Shown piece after piece: positions 7,545 through 15,776 of a stretch of DNA of 35,745 nucleotides. The notes beneath the pieces are model-generated. The model was not told where the DNA came from. It saw nothing but the letters and a program-made list of their open reading frames with translations, and made no database searches. The position numbers were made by a program, and so were the translations under genes. This DNA comes from Aestuariivirgaceae bacterium (GTDB taxonomy: Bacteria; Pseudomonadota; Alphaproteobacteria; Rhizobiales; Aestuariivirgaceae): contig JANQIR010000009.1 of the NCBI GenBank assembly GCA_028282065.1, forward strand, positions 1 to 35,745, in the 5' to 3' direction. How positions within the stretch are numbered: position 1 is the stretch's first letter; each line of letters begins with the position of its first letter.

Positions 7545-8420
7545 ATGACGCAACCCGTTTTCCGTTTTGCTCCAAGCCCGACAGGTGAACTTCACTTGGG
7601 GCATGCGTTTTCGGCGCTGTACACCGCGCAGGCTGCACGTGAGGCCGGCGGGCGGTTCTTGTTGCGCATCGAGGATATCGACGCCACCCGCTGCCGGCCG
7701 CAGTTCACTGCCGGGATCGTGAGCGATCTTGCCTGGCTCGGCATCCGCTGGGAAGAGCCGGTGCACCACCAAAGCGCACACATGGACACCTATTTCAAGG
7801 CGCAGGACCGCCTTAAGGCCATGGATCTGCTCTATCCGTGTTTTTGCACCCGCAAGGGCCTGGCCGAGCAGTATGCCCGCTCACCGGGATCCTTATGCGA
7901 TCCCGATGGTGTGCCGCGCTATCCCGGCACCTGCCGGACACTCAGCCTGGCTGAGCGCAAGGACCGGATGGACCAGGGCATGCCGTTCTCCATGCGGCTC
8001 GACATGACGGCGGCTTTGGGTCTGGCCGAGAGGAGGCAGGGCGGAACCCTGTCGTTTCAGGAACTGTCGGAAGGCCCGGACGGACAAACGGGGCAGGTCA
8101 CGGTGGATCCCGCACAATGGGGTGACGTGATCCTTGCCCGCAAGGATATCGGTACAAGCTACCACATGGCCGTGGTCGTGGACGATGCGATCCAGTCAGT
8201 CAGCCACGTGACCCGCGGCCACGACCTGTTTCACGCCACGCACATTCACCGCCTGCTGCAGGTTCTGCTCGAATTACCCGAACCGGTCTACAGCCATCAC
8301 ACGCTGATCTCGGCAGACGACGGCCGCAAGCTTGCAAAGCGTCATGGAGACCGCTCGCTGCGTGCACTGCGCGAGGCCGGTGTCAGTCCACAAGCGGTCC
8401 GGCGCATGGTGGGGTTCTGA
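7545..8420 (+). CDS. gluQ: Glutamyl-Q tRNA(Asp) synthetase
   Basis: A 291-residue paralogue of the catalytic core of glutamyl-tRNA synthetase that loads glutamate onto queuosine at position 34 of tRNA(Asp). The class I signatures are F8-A-P-S-P-T-G-E-L-H-L-G-H-A21 (HIGH) and K262-L-A-K-R266 (KMSKS-like), with R41-I-E-D-I-D46 between. Zinc ligands typical of GluQ-RS are visible as C99-F-C101 and C130, with a tyrosine near 126. No anticodon-binding domain follows, which distinguishes it from GltX. The open frame extends far upstream, but the ATG at 7545 opens directly onto the family N-terminus and avoids running through the alkA gene. Confidence 0.93.
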   Translation: MTQPVFRFAPSPTGELHLGHAFSALYTAQAAREAGGRFLLRIEDIDATRCRPQFTAGIVSDLAWLGIRWEEPVHHQSAHMDTYFKAQDRLKAMDLLYPCFCTRKGLAEQYARSPGSLCDPDGVPRYPGTCRTLSLAERKDRMDQGMPFSMRLDMTAALGLAERRQGGTLSFQELSEGPDGQTGQVTVDPAQWGDVILARKDIGTSYHMAVVVDDAIQSVSHVTRGHDLFHATHIHRLLQVLLELPEPVYSHHTLISADDGRKLAKRHGDRSLRALREAGVSPQAVRRMVGF

Positions 8421-8490
8421 TGGCGCAACGGATTTGCCTGGAGCAGGTTATGGTTTGAAAGAACCGGTACCAGCTCAAAAAGCAAAAGGC

Positions 8491-10827
8491 TCAGCCGCAT
8501 TTGGAGTAGCCGCACGCCAGACAGGTGGCGCAGCCTTCCTGGAACACCAGGGCAGGCTCTGCGCATTTCGGACACTGCCTTGGCACCGGGGCATCGCCAC
8601 CGGCAACCAGACGTTCAGCCTGGGATGCATCGCCAAGACCTGCCTTGCCGTCCTTCAGGAAGCCTGTATCGATCATGTGCCGTTCAATGACACCGCCAAT
8701 AGCGGCCAGCAGGCTGGGTACATACCGGCCATCCATCCACTGCCCGCCGCGCGGATCGAACACCGCCTTCAGTTCTTCCACGACAAAGGACACATCGCCG
8801 CCGCGCCGGAAGACTGCCGAGATCATCCGGGTCAACGCTACGGTCCAGGCATAGTGCTCCATGTTCTTGGAGTTTATGAAGATTTCGAACGGACGGCGCC
8901 GGCCGTTTTGGACGATATCGTTCAAGGTGATGTAGATGGCATGATCGGAGTCGGGCCATTTCAGCTTGTAGGTAAAGCCGGGTAATGCCCCCTGCCGTTC
9001 CAGCGGCTGTTTCATATAGACGATATCGCCGCCGGGATCACTGACAGCCGATACTGGTGGTACGGGTGCATCCAGCGGCAAGGTGGTCTGCGATCCGGCC
9101 TGGCTTGTCTCGCCAGTCACGCTCAGGACCGAGCCCGTCACCTCGTTTGGGCGATAGGTTGTGCATCCCTTTAGTCCGAGGTCATAGGCCTGCTCGTAGA
9201 TTGCCTTGAAGTCGTCGAATGAAATCGACTGCGGACAGTTGATCGTCTTGGAGATCGAGGAATCGACATGCGGCTGCAGGGCTGCCTGCATGACGAGATG
9301 GTCCTGTGGCGACAGATCCTGCGCGGTCACGAAATAGTCCGGCAGGCTTGCCGCCTCACCGAACTGCGCGTGATACGCGCGCAGTGCGAAATCTTCAACG
9401 CTCTGCGTCCGCCGCGTGCCGTCGGGCTGCAAAACCTTGCGGTCATATTTGAGCGAGAAAACCGGTTCCACGCCGCTCGACACGTTTCCGGCCAGAAGCG
9501 AAATCGTGCCCGTTGGCGCAATGGAGGTCAGCAGGCCATTGCGGATTCCTATCTCGGCAATGCGTGTCCGGATGTCTTCATCCAGCGTGCTGATGTGACC
9601 GGAGGCCAGATAGGCCTGCACATCGAACAGCGCGAATGCGCCCCTGTCTGCGGCCAGGTCAATGCTTGCATGATAGGCGGCGCGCTCGATCAGCTTCATC
9701 CAGTGCCGGACGCGAGTGGCCGCCGCCTGGCTGCCATAGCGCAGCCCGAGCATGATGAGCGCGTCGGCGAGACCCGTGATGCCGAGCCCGATGCGTCGTT
9801 TTGCTCTGGCTTCGTCTGCCTGCTCCTTCAGCGGAAAGTTCGAGATATCGATGACATTGTCGAGCAGACGGACCGCTGTTACGACGCTTGCGGCGAGCGT
9901 TTCTTCATCCAGCCGTGCGGTATCACGGAACGGATCCGTCACAAATGCCGTCAGGTTGACCGACCCCAAAAGACAAGCGCCATATGGCGGCAGGGGCTGC
10001 TCGCCACACGGGTTCGTCGCGTGGATCGTTTCGCAATAGGCCAGGTTGTTGGCTGCGTTGACCCGGTCAATGAAAATGACGCCCGGCTCGGCATAGTCAT
10101 AGGTGGCGTGCATGATCTGGTCCCACAAATCCCGCGCCCGGACCGTCTTGAAGGTCTCGCCGCCGAATACCAGTGGCCAGTCACCGTCTGCCTTGACCGC
10201 TGCCATGAAACGATCGGTGACGAGAACGGACATGTTGAACATGCGCAATCGTGCCGGGTCGCGTTTGGCGGCAATGAATGCCTCGATATCGGGGTGATCG
10301 CACCGCAATGTGCCCATCATGGCACCGCGCCGCGAACCTGCCGACATGATGGTGCGGCACATGGCGTCCCACACATCCATGAAACTCAAAGGACCCGATG
10401 CATCCGCGCCGATACCCTTTACGGACGCGCCGGCTGGACGCAGCGTTGAAAAGTCGTGGCCGATGCCGCCACCCTGCTGCATCGTCAAGGCCGCTTCCTT
10501 CAGGCCCTGGAAGATCCCGTCCATTGAATCATCCAGCGTGCCCATCACAAAGCAGTTGAACAATGTGACCTTGCGGCCGGTTCCGGCCCCGGCAATGATC
10601 CGGCCGGCGGGAAGAAAGCGGCCGGATGCCAATATGCCGTAGAATTTGTCGGCAATGCCCGTGCGCCTGGATGCCTCCTCCGGTGCGACCAGGGCAGTGG
10701 CCACACGCCGCCAGGTTTCCTCCATGGTTTGATCCACAGGGTGACCGCCCTCGTCCTTGAGGCGGTACTTCATGTCCCAGATTTCTTCCGCGATCGGATC
10801 ACGCGAGGTGTCTGTCAATGACGTCAT
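8491..10827 (-). CDS. nrdJ: Adenosylcobalamin-dependent ribonucleotide reductase
   Basis: A 778-residue class II ribonucleotide reductase that makes deoxyribonucleotides with adenosylcobalamin as radical source, independently of oxygen. C92 in F-N-C-F-V is the first redox cysteine; the finger loop N272-P-C274-G-E276 carries the thiyl radical and Glu; C285 follows. The phosphate-binding P-T-G-T-I-S segment lies near the middle. The last 30 or so residues form a zinc-ribbon-like tail with several C-x-x-C pairs (from about 752 to the end), which in this subfamily re-reduces the active site. The gene is shorter than the roughly 1,200-residue forms of many rhizobia, so it is the compact version without their long insertions. 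No nrdAB, nrdR or visible cobalamin riboswitch is adjacent. Confidence 0.95.
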   Translation of the reverse strand: MTSLTDTSRDPIAEEIWDMKYRLKDEGGHPVDQTMEETWRRVATALVAPEEASRRTGIADKFYGILASGRFLPAGRIIAGAGTGRKVTLFNCFVMGTLDDSMDGIFQGLKEAALTMQQGGGIGHDFSTLRPAGASVKGIGADASGPLSFMDVWDAMCRTIMSAGSRRGAMMGTLRCDHPDIEAFIAAKRDPARLRMFNMSVLVTDRFMAAVKADGDWPLVFGGETFKTVRARDLWDQIMHATYDYAEPGVIFIDRVNAANNLAYCETIHATNPCGEQPLPPYGACLLGSVNLTAFVTDPFRDTARLDEETLAASVVTAVRLLDNVIDISNFPLKEQADEARAKRRIGLGITGLADALIMLGLRYGSQAAATRVRHWMKLIERAAYHASIDLAADRGAFALFDVQAYLASGHISTLDEDIRTRIAEIGIRNGLLTSIAPTGTISLLAGNVSSGVEPVFSLKYDRKVLQPDGTRRTQSVEDFALRAYHAQFGEAASLPDYFVTAQDLSPQDHLVMQAALQPHVDSSISKTINCPQSISFDDFKAIYEQAYDLGLKGCTTYRPNEVTGSVLSVTGETSQAGSQTTLPLDAPVPPVSAVSDPGGDIVYMKQPLERQGALPGFTYKLKWPDSDHAIYITLNDIVQNGRRRPFEIFINSKNMEHYAWTVALTRMISAVFRRGGDVSFVVEELKAVFDPRGGQWMDGRYVPSLLAAIGGVIERHMIDTGFLKDGKAGLGDASQAERLVAGGDAPVPRQCPKCAEPALVFQEGCATCLACGYSKCG

Positions 10828-10955
10828 GACGAGTTCTCAAAGAACCGGTGCTTCCAACTTCACGGATGGTGCGGAGTGCCGCACTTTAAACCACATTGTA
10901 TGTTCACTGTTTGTTTTCTACCACCTTGGTTAACGCCGGTAAAGCCGTTGCGCGA

Positions 10956-11687
10956 TCACTGCTGACACATGGCCTGCCTGCCCTCCGCCACAAGCCGCGC
11001 CGTTGCCGGCTCGATCGCCGACTGAAGGCGTGCGGAAAACTCCTTGCGCGGCAGACCCGGCGGTATTTCGGGCAAAAACTCCACGACAATCGTACCGGGG
11101 CGGCGGATAAACCGGCGCCGTGGCCAATAAAGGCCCGAGTTCAGGGCAAACGGGATGCAAGGGACATCCAGCTGCAAATAGAGTGCGTCTGCGCCCGGCC
11201 GGTATAATGGTTCGGCGTCCGGCGCTCTGCGCGTGCCTTCGGGAAAGATCAGGATCTGCCGGCCATCGTCGCGCGCTTCCAGTGCGCTACGGATCATGCC
11301 CTTGAGGGCGGATGCGCCGGCGCCGCGGTCCACCGCGATCATCTTGAACTTGAGCGCGAACCAGCCGAACAGCGGAATTCTGGTAAGTTCCTTCTTAAGC
11401 ACCATGGCCGGGTCGTCGAAGAGCGGCAACAAAGCGAATGTTTCCCACAATGACTGATGCTTGCCGGCCACCAGGATTGCACCTGGTTTAAGGTGTTCGC
11501 GGCCGCGAACTTCCACCTTGGTGCCGGTCAGGACACGCAGCAACAGCAAAGACGTGCTGGCCCAGAACTTGAGGGCGGCCATCGACCATCGTCTGGGCGT
11601 GATGTAGAACACCGCGCCGCCCAGCATCATGGCGATGAGATTGACATAGAATACGACGTTGAAGATCAAGGACCGCAGGATCAGCAT
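10956..11687 (-). CDS. plsC: 1-acyl-sn-glycerol-3-phosphate acyltransferase
   Basis: A 243-residue PlsC-type acyltransferase that adds the second acyl chain to lysophosphatidic acid at the inner membrane. An N-terminal hydrophobic segment (about 5-30) is the membrane anchor. The catalytic block is K-H77-Q-S-L-W-E82, an H-x4-D motif with Glu in place of Asp. The substrate-binding F148-P-E-G-T-R153 motif is intact. It follows the ydcF-like gene by 2 bp, so the two are certainly co-transcribed, probably downstream of ftsEX. The Glu variant still provides the charge-relay carboxylate, so I expect activity. Confidence 0.9.
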   Translation of the reverse strand: MLILRSLIFNVVFYVNLIAMMLGGAVFYITPRRWSMAALKFWASTSLLLLRVLTGTKVEVRGREHLKPGAILVAGKHQSLWETFALLPLFDDPAMVLKKELTRIPLFGWFALKFKMIAVDRGAGASALKGMIRSALEARDDGRQILIFPEGTRRAPDAEPLYRPGADALYLQLDVPCIPFALNSGLYWPRRRFIRRPGTIVVEFLPEIPPGLPRKEFSARLQSAIEPATARLVAEGRQAMCQQ

Positions 11688-11689
11688 TC

Positions 11690-12322
11690 TTATTCCGGAT
11701 TGGCCAGCAGCCCCATTGTTGTAAGCGCCAGAAGATACTTCACATATTCATGTCCCCACAAGCGCAACCAACCCGCACTGCCGGCCGAATGTGCCGCTTT
11801 GCCGCTGCGGACCGGCCAGGTGATCAACTCCCGATCCGGAAGCATGCGGTCGAACTCCAGCATTGCCCTGCGCATGTGGTAGTCGCTGGTGACGATTATG
11901 ATCCGGCCGAACTTGTGCTTTACCGCCCATTGCGCTCCATAGGCTGCGTTGCCACGTGTATCCATGGCCTTTCGGTCTATGGTGACACAACAGGCGAACA
12001 AGTTGGCGCTGAGCCCGGAAATCTGGCGGATTCGGCGATCGGGCACCTTGTCATGGACACCGGAAATCAGCAATTGGCCGGCGTGACCCCGGATGAGAAG
12101 GCGGCCTGCCTCGTGCAGGCGATATCCATCGCCGGTCAGCGCTATGATTGCATCGGCCTTATCCGGCAGTGCAGGCGGACGCGTCGGCGCGTTGTTCACA
12201 AACACGGCAAAGCCGGCCGTCAGCAGCACAAATGGTGCCGCCAAAGTCAGCAGCATGGCCCCCGCACGCCCCCTGCGGGAGCGCCTTTCGCAAGCCGTTC
12301 GATCCGGTAGCGCACCGCCCAT
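11690..12322 (-). CDS. YdcF/SanA-like (DUF218) membrane-anchored protein
   Basis: A 210-residue protein of the DUF218 family (YdcF/ElyC/SanA). A basic N-terminus and one hydrophobic helix at about 22-44 anchor it in the inner membrane, with the domain probably in the periplasm. Family features are D-A-I-I-A-L-T-G-D-G followed by R-L-x-E-A-G-R-L-L near 57-77, then the central T-R-G-N-A and V-T-S-D-Y-H-M-R-R-A segment near 120-153. Relatives affect envelope polysaccharide or antibiotic barrier function, but the biochemical reaction is not established. Its place between ftsX and plsC fits an envelope role. Confidence 0.82.
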   Translation of the reverse strand: MGGALPDRTACERRSRRGRAGAMLLTLAAPFVLLTAGFAVFVNNAPTRPPALPDKADAIIALTGDGYRLHEAGRLLIRGHAGQLLISGVHDKVPDRRIRQISGLSANLFACCVTIDRKAMDTRGNAAYGAQWAVKHKFGRIIIVTSDYHMRRAMLEFDRMLPDRELITWPVRSGKAAHSAGSAGWLRLWGHEYVKYLLALTTMGLLANPE

Positions 12323-12453
12323 GCAAAACCCTCAATATTCCCCGTGCCCCGAAGCTGCAAAATACGGCGAGTATCAGCGTCTGTTTTCCGGGTTCATCTG
12401 TCCCTTGCCAGGAAGCGGTCATGCGACCTGCTTCCGCGTCATCAAAGTTCCGC

Positions 12454-13413
12454 TCAAAAAATCGATCTCAAGATCCGGAATACTGCCCAACGCGCCGTCA
12501 TTAATGCAATGACCGTCGCGACCAGGGGAATGATCGCGAAGACCAGATAGGCTGCATAGGTTGTTTCCGGCGGCCCGAACAGCAGGCGCGAGCTTGCCTC
12601 GGCCAATCCGGACGGCGCGCCGAACCGTCCGGTTGCCGACATGAGGGCGAATGTCAGCAGTCCGGCCAGCGTTCCGGCCATTCCGCCACGCAATCCGGCT
12701 GTCAGGAACCTGCGCTCCACCTGCGAAGCGATGAATCTGTCCCTGGCGCCAACAAGGTAAAGAACCTCCAGAACATCCCGGTTCGCGTCCAGAGCGGTCC
12801 GCGTTGCAAACACCACCAGGGCTACCGCGCAGCCGGAAATCAGCAAAAGCACGGCACCGGCCAGCCAGCGCATCGTGGAGGCCATGGCGGTCAGTTCGCC
12901 CTGCCAGCGGCGGTGCGTATCGAGCACCGCACCCTTGACCGATTGGGCGAGCTTCACCCGGAGCGTTTGCAGATCGGGCGGCGCGGCCCGGTCAACGGTG
13001 ATCGCGATAAGCCTCGGCACCGGCAGTTCGTCCAGAATGGCCGTCTTTCCAAGCCACGGCTCAAGCAGGCCTAACCCCTCTCCGCGGCTCAAGACCCTGA
13101 TGGCCAGGATCCCGGATGTTTCATTGATGATGGTCGCCGCCTTGGCCAGTTCCTGTTCGATGTCCGCGCCTTCGATCTCGCGGACCTGAACGGTGATTTC
13201 GCCGGCGATGTCCGATGTCCAGCCTTCCACGGCCCGGTTGATCAGCAGCATTGCACCAATGGCAATTGCCGCCAGATAACACATGACGGTCAACGCCAGG
13301 ACCAATGTCCTCAAGGGTGCCTGGACGCGCGGCATAACCGTGTTCGTTTCAACCAGCGCCGTACCAGGCGGGGCAAATCCTTGCGGTTTGTCGCGTTTGC
13401 CGGTGAGGTTCAT
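12454..13413 (-). CDS. ftsX: Cell division protein FtsX (ABC permease)
   Basis: A 319-residue FtsX-like permease with the family topology: a first membrane helix at about 35-58, an extracytoplasmic domain (about 60-180), then three more helices at about 183-207, 236-258 and 287-310. In characterised bacteria FtsEX couples ATP hydrolysis to activation of peptidoglycan hydrolases at the division septum. The ATG overlaps the ftsE stop by 4 bp, so translation is coupled. The N-terminal 30 residues are a basic, proline-containing cytoplasmic tail, common in alphaproteobacterial FtsX. No EnvC-type hydrolase activator gene is in the window. Confidence 0.9.
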   Translation of the reverse strand: MNLTGKRDKPQGFAPPGTALVETNTVMPRVQAPLRTLVLALTVMCYLAAIAIGAMLLINRAVEGWTSDIAGEITVQVREIEGADIEQELAKAATIINETSGILAIRVLSRGEGLGLLEPWLGKTAILDELPVPRLIAITVDRAAPPDLQTLRVKLAQSVKGAVLDTHRRWQGELTAMASTMRWLAGAVLLLISGCAVALVVFATRTALDANRDVLEVLYLVGARDRFIASQVERRFLTAGLRGGMAGTLAGLLTFALMSATGRFGAPSGLAEASSRLLFGPPETTYAAYLVFAIIPLVATVIALMTARWAVFRILRSIF

Positions 13414-14084
13414 GACGCACCATTTCCATCTTTGAATGTCAGAACGCCCTTGTCGAGGTTCATGACTTGCGCAGTTGACTGTGCAATCAGATGGGTGTCG
13501 TGTGTTGCGATCAGGACCGTCGTCCCAAATCGGTTCAACTCCACGAAAAGCCGTAACAGCCGCATTGCCAGGGCCGGGTCGACATTACCCGTAGGTTCGT
13601 CCGCCAGCAGCAGTTCCGGCCGTGTCACGACGGCGCGTGCGATGGCCGCACGTTGCTTCTCGCCGCCGGACAACACCGGCGGATAGGCATTGGCGTGGTC
13701 GGCGAGGCCGACCCAGTTCAGTAGCTCGAGCACATTGTCCCGGTAGCTTTCCGGTTTTTCACCGGCAACGCGCAAGGGCAGCGCGACATTCTCGAACGTG
13801 GTCAGATGATCAAGCAGGCGGAAGTCCTGAAAGACCGTTCCGATGCGCCGTCTGAGATCCGGCATGTGGCTACGGGACATGGTTGCAACGTCGCGACCGA
13901 ACAGCGTGATAAGGCCGCGGGTCGGGCGCATGGCCAGAAACAGCAACCTGAGCAGGGACGTCTTTCCAGCCCCTGATGGTCCGGTCAGAAACTGGAACGA
14001 TCCCGGTTCAAGCTCGAATGTGATATCGCGCAGGACTTCAGGTCCCTTGCCGTATCTCAAGCCGACGTTCTCAAAGCGCACCAT
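13410..14084 (-). CDS. ftsE: Cell division ATP-binding protein FtsE
   Basis: A 224-residue ABC ATPase. Walker A is G35-P-S-G-A-G-K-T42, the Q-loop glutamine is Q86, the ABC signature L138-S-G-G-E-K-Q-R145, and Walker B L158-L-L-A-D-E-P164 followed by the T-G-N-V-D-P D-loop that is characteristic of FtsE. It pairs with FtsX in the inner membrane. It is first in the leftward ftsE-ftsX transcript and divergent from the zinc-ribbon gene, with 172 bp between starts. Confidence 0.93.
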   Translation of the reverse strand: MVRFENVGLRYGKGPEVLRDITFELEPGSFQFLTGPSGAGKTSLLRLLFLAMRPTRGLITLFGRDVATMSRSHMPDLRRRIGTVFQDFRLLDHLTTFENVALPLRVAGEKPESYRDNVLELLNWVGLADHANAYPPVLSGGEKQRAAIARAVVTRPELLLADEPTGNVDPALAMRLLRLFVELNRFGTTVLIATHDTHLIAQSTAQVMNLDKGVLTFKDGNGAS

Positions 14085-14256
14085 CGTCAGATGCTCTCAG
14101 GCCCCGTTTTTCAGCAGAATACAGGGCAAGGAAGCGGAAGATTTACGCGCCATTAACCCTAAATCTGCTTAAGTTTTCGTCTGACCGGTTCGTGTCCGTC
14201 CGATTAGGGCAGCACTGCCGGCACGGCCGCGAATCACGGCATTGTACAGGTAGAAG

Positions 14257-14967
14257 ATGATAGTTGCTTGCCCATCTTGCGCAACAAGCTACGAATTTCC
14301 CGATGGCCATCTGGGGGCGGACGGAACCGTCATCAGGTGCAGCCAGTGTGGTCATAGCTGGCTTGAAGCTCATGCTGTTGAGATTACTGACGTGCCATGC
14401 GGGCCTTCGTGTGATGATGAGCCTGAAAACGACGCTATCCTGGTGCGTGAGGCCCGCCGGCTGGCGGACGTTACACGGGCAGCGGAAGAGGCTCGCGGTC
14501 GCAGGCACCGGGAGCGGATGGCGCGCGTTCGCGGCTGGTCGATATGGGCGGCCTGCCTGGTTCTGCCGGTGGTTGTGATGGCGGTATTTCCCGACGAGAC
14601 AGTCCGTATTGCTCCTGGCACAAGCGTTGTTTACGAGCGGCTTGGCGTGCCCTTCAACGTGCGTGGATTTGAAATTCGTAAAGTGGCTCAAGAACACATC
14701 ATGAGTGATGGTCAGCGGGTTTTGGCGATCCGGGGTGAGGTCGTCAACATCTCGCGCGGTCGCCGCAAGGTGCCCGCGTTGCGCTTTGTCCTGCGTGATA
14801 AGGAAGCCAAGCAGGTTTATGCCTGGACGCTGAACGGCGTCGGCGCCCGTCAGCTGGCGCCGGCGCAGAAGACCACCTTCGTCACGAGAATCGCCTCGCC
14901 GCCGGAATCTGCGGATGATATCGAAATTCGTTTTGCCCAGGCAGCCGAAATCGGTTCAAATAACTGA
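14257..14967 (+). CDS. Zinc-ribbon (MJ0042-type) single-pass membrane protein
   Basis: A 236-residue protein with an N-terminal zinc ribbon (C5-P-S-C8 and C28-S-Q-C31), a charged linker rich in Arg/Glu, one membrane helix at about 92-111, and a C-terminal domain of about 120 residues resembling the DUF3426/FxLYD type found on such proteins. The ribbon should face the cytoplasm and the C-terminal domain the periplasm. Such genes commonly sit beside ftsEX in Rhizobiales, but their function is not known. It leads into hpt on the same strand 72 bp later. Confidence 0.82.
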   Translation: MIVACPSCATSYEFPDGHLGADGTVIRCSQCGHSWLEAHAVEITDVPCGPSCDDEPENDAILVREARRLADVTRAAEEARGRRHRERMARVRGWSIWAACLVLPVVVMAVFPDETVRIAPGTSVVYERLGVPFNVRGFEIRKVAQEHIMSDGQRVLAIRGEVVNISRGRRKVPALRFVLRDKEAKQVYAWTLNGVGARQLAPAQKTTFVTRIASPPESADDIEIRFAQAAEIGSNN

Positions 14968-15039
14968 CCGGCCGCGATTGGCTGGCAGGGTTCGGCTGGC
15001 GGCTTGAGCTCAGTGTCAAAATCATTCTACGGCGCATCC

Positions 15040-15588
15040 ATGACGGCAATCACAATAGATGGTCACCAGATAGAGGTTCTGTTTTCGCAAGACCAGATCG
15101 CCGAGCGCGTTGACGAGCTGGCGCAGGATGTCGCCAAGTTCGAGCCGCGGCGCCTGCTGGTCGTGCCGATCCTCAAGGGCAGCTTTATTTTTGCGGCGGA
15201 TTTGTTGCGGGCCTTCCACCGGGCTCACCTGTTGCCCGAGGTCGATTTCATGATGCTGGCCAGCTATCGGGAAAAGACCGTTTCGTCGGGCCATGTCGAA
15301 GTGCTAAGGGACATCCAGACGGACGTTCGCGGCCGCGATGTCCTGCTGATCGATGATATTCTGGAGTCCGGCCGCACGCTGGCCTATGCCAAAGATCTGC
15401 TGGTGGCGCGTGGCGCGGCCCGCGCCATGACGGCGGTGTTGCTCGACAAGCCTGGCAAGAGGGCTGCTGATATAAATGCGGACTTCAAGGGGTTCGACTG
15501 TCCGGACAAGTTCGTCGTGGGGTATGGCATGGACATGGCACATGCCTATCGTGAACTGCCGTTCGTCGGTTACGTCGCGAACGCGTGA
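15040..15588 (+). CDS. hpt: Hypoxanthine phosphoribosyltransferase
   Basis: A 182-residue purine salvage enzyme that joins hypoxanthine or guanine to PRPP to give IMP or GMP. The PRPP loop V101-L-L-I-D-D-I-L-E-S-G-R-T113 is diagnostic, and the P-loop-like L45-K-G-S-F-I-F51 precedes it. The K-P region and F-x-V-G-Y-G-M-D near the C-terminus bind the base. The ATG at 15040 is chosen over a TTG at 15004 because it gives the standard length. It faces the DUF4175-type gene convergently, with a pair of palindromes between them. Confidence 0.92.
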   Translation: MTAITIDGHQIEVLFSQDQIAERVDELAQDVAKFEPRRLLVVPILKGSFIFAADLLRAFHRAHLLPEVDFMMLASYREKTVSSGHVEVLRDIQTDVRGRDVLLIDDILESGRTLAYAKDLLVARGAARAMTAVLLDKPGKRAADINADFKGFDCPDKFVVGYGMDMAHAYRELPFVGYVANA

Positions 15589-15670
15589 GGGCGCAAGCGC
15601 TCTGGAGATTTTGACGTTTAGGCTGAGTTAGCCCCACCGGCCCGCTCCCCAATCAAACCGTAGATCTTCT

Positions 15671-15720
15671 AGAGCATGTTACCGAAAAGTGTGTGCGGTT
15701 TTCGGATTAAGAACATGCTC
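15671..15720. repeat. Rhizobiales-type nested palindrome
   Basis: Outer arms GAGCATGTT (15672-15680) and AACATGCTC (15712-15720) pair perfectly, and inner arms CCGAAAA (15682-15688) and TTTTCGG (15699-15705) form a second stem. This layout and wording recur as an intergenic element in many Rhizobiales genomes. It can fold as a stable hairpin on either strand. Confidence 0.75.
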
Positions 15721-15733
15721 AATATCAAAGAGA

Positions 15734-15776
15734 TAGAGCATTTTTGGTGACTCTGGTTTCACAAAAAATGCTCTAG
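15734..15776. terminator. Palindrome acting as bidirectional terminator
   Basis: Arms TAGAGCATTTTT (15734-15745) and AAAAATGCTCTA (15765-15776) pair over 12 bp, with inner GTGA/TCAC. The A and T runs flank the stem, so each strand sees a hairpin with U-rich sequence. It lies between convergent hpt and the DUF4175-type gene, and its right arm contains the stop codon of the latter (15773-15775). Probably a second part of the adjacent mosaic element used as a terminator. Confidence 0.55.

Noticed and set aside
8421-8490. Possible terminator between convergent gluQ and nrdJ
   Set aside because: Only 4-bp stems (GAGC/GCTC, GGTT/AACC) can be drawn, with no U run next to a stable hairpin.
9268-10449. 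Plus-strand open frame of 393 codons inside nrdJ
   Set aside because: Fully inside the clearly identified reductase gene; Cys/Arg/His-rich product without recognisable domains.
10828-10955. Possible cobalamin riboswitch or NrdR box upstream of nrdJ
   Set aside because: The 128-bp gap is too short for a B12 riboswitch, and the best match to an NrdR box (near 10893-10908) is poor.
14085-14256. CtrA-like sites TTAACC and CTTAAG in the ftsE/zinc-ribbon gap
   Set aside because: Spacing between TTAA elements is 12 bp rather than the 7 bp of the CtrA consensus, so only half-sites are present.
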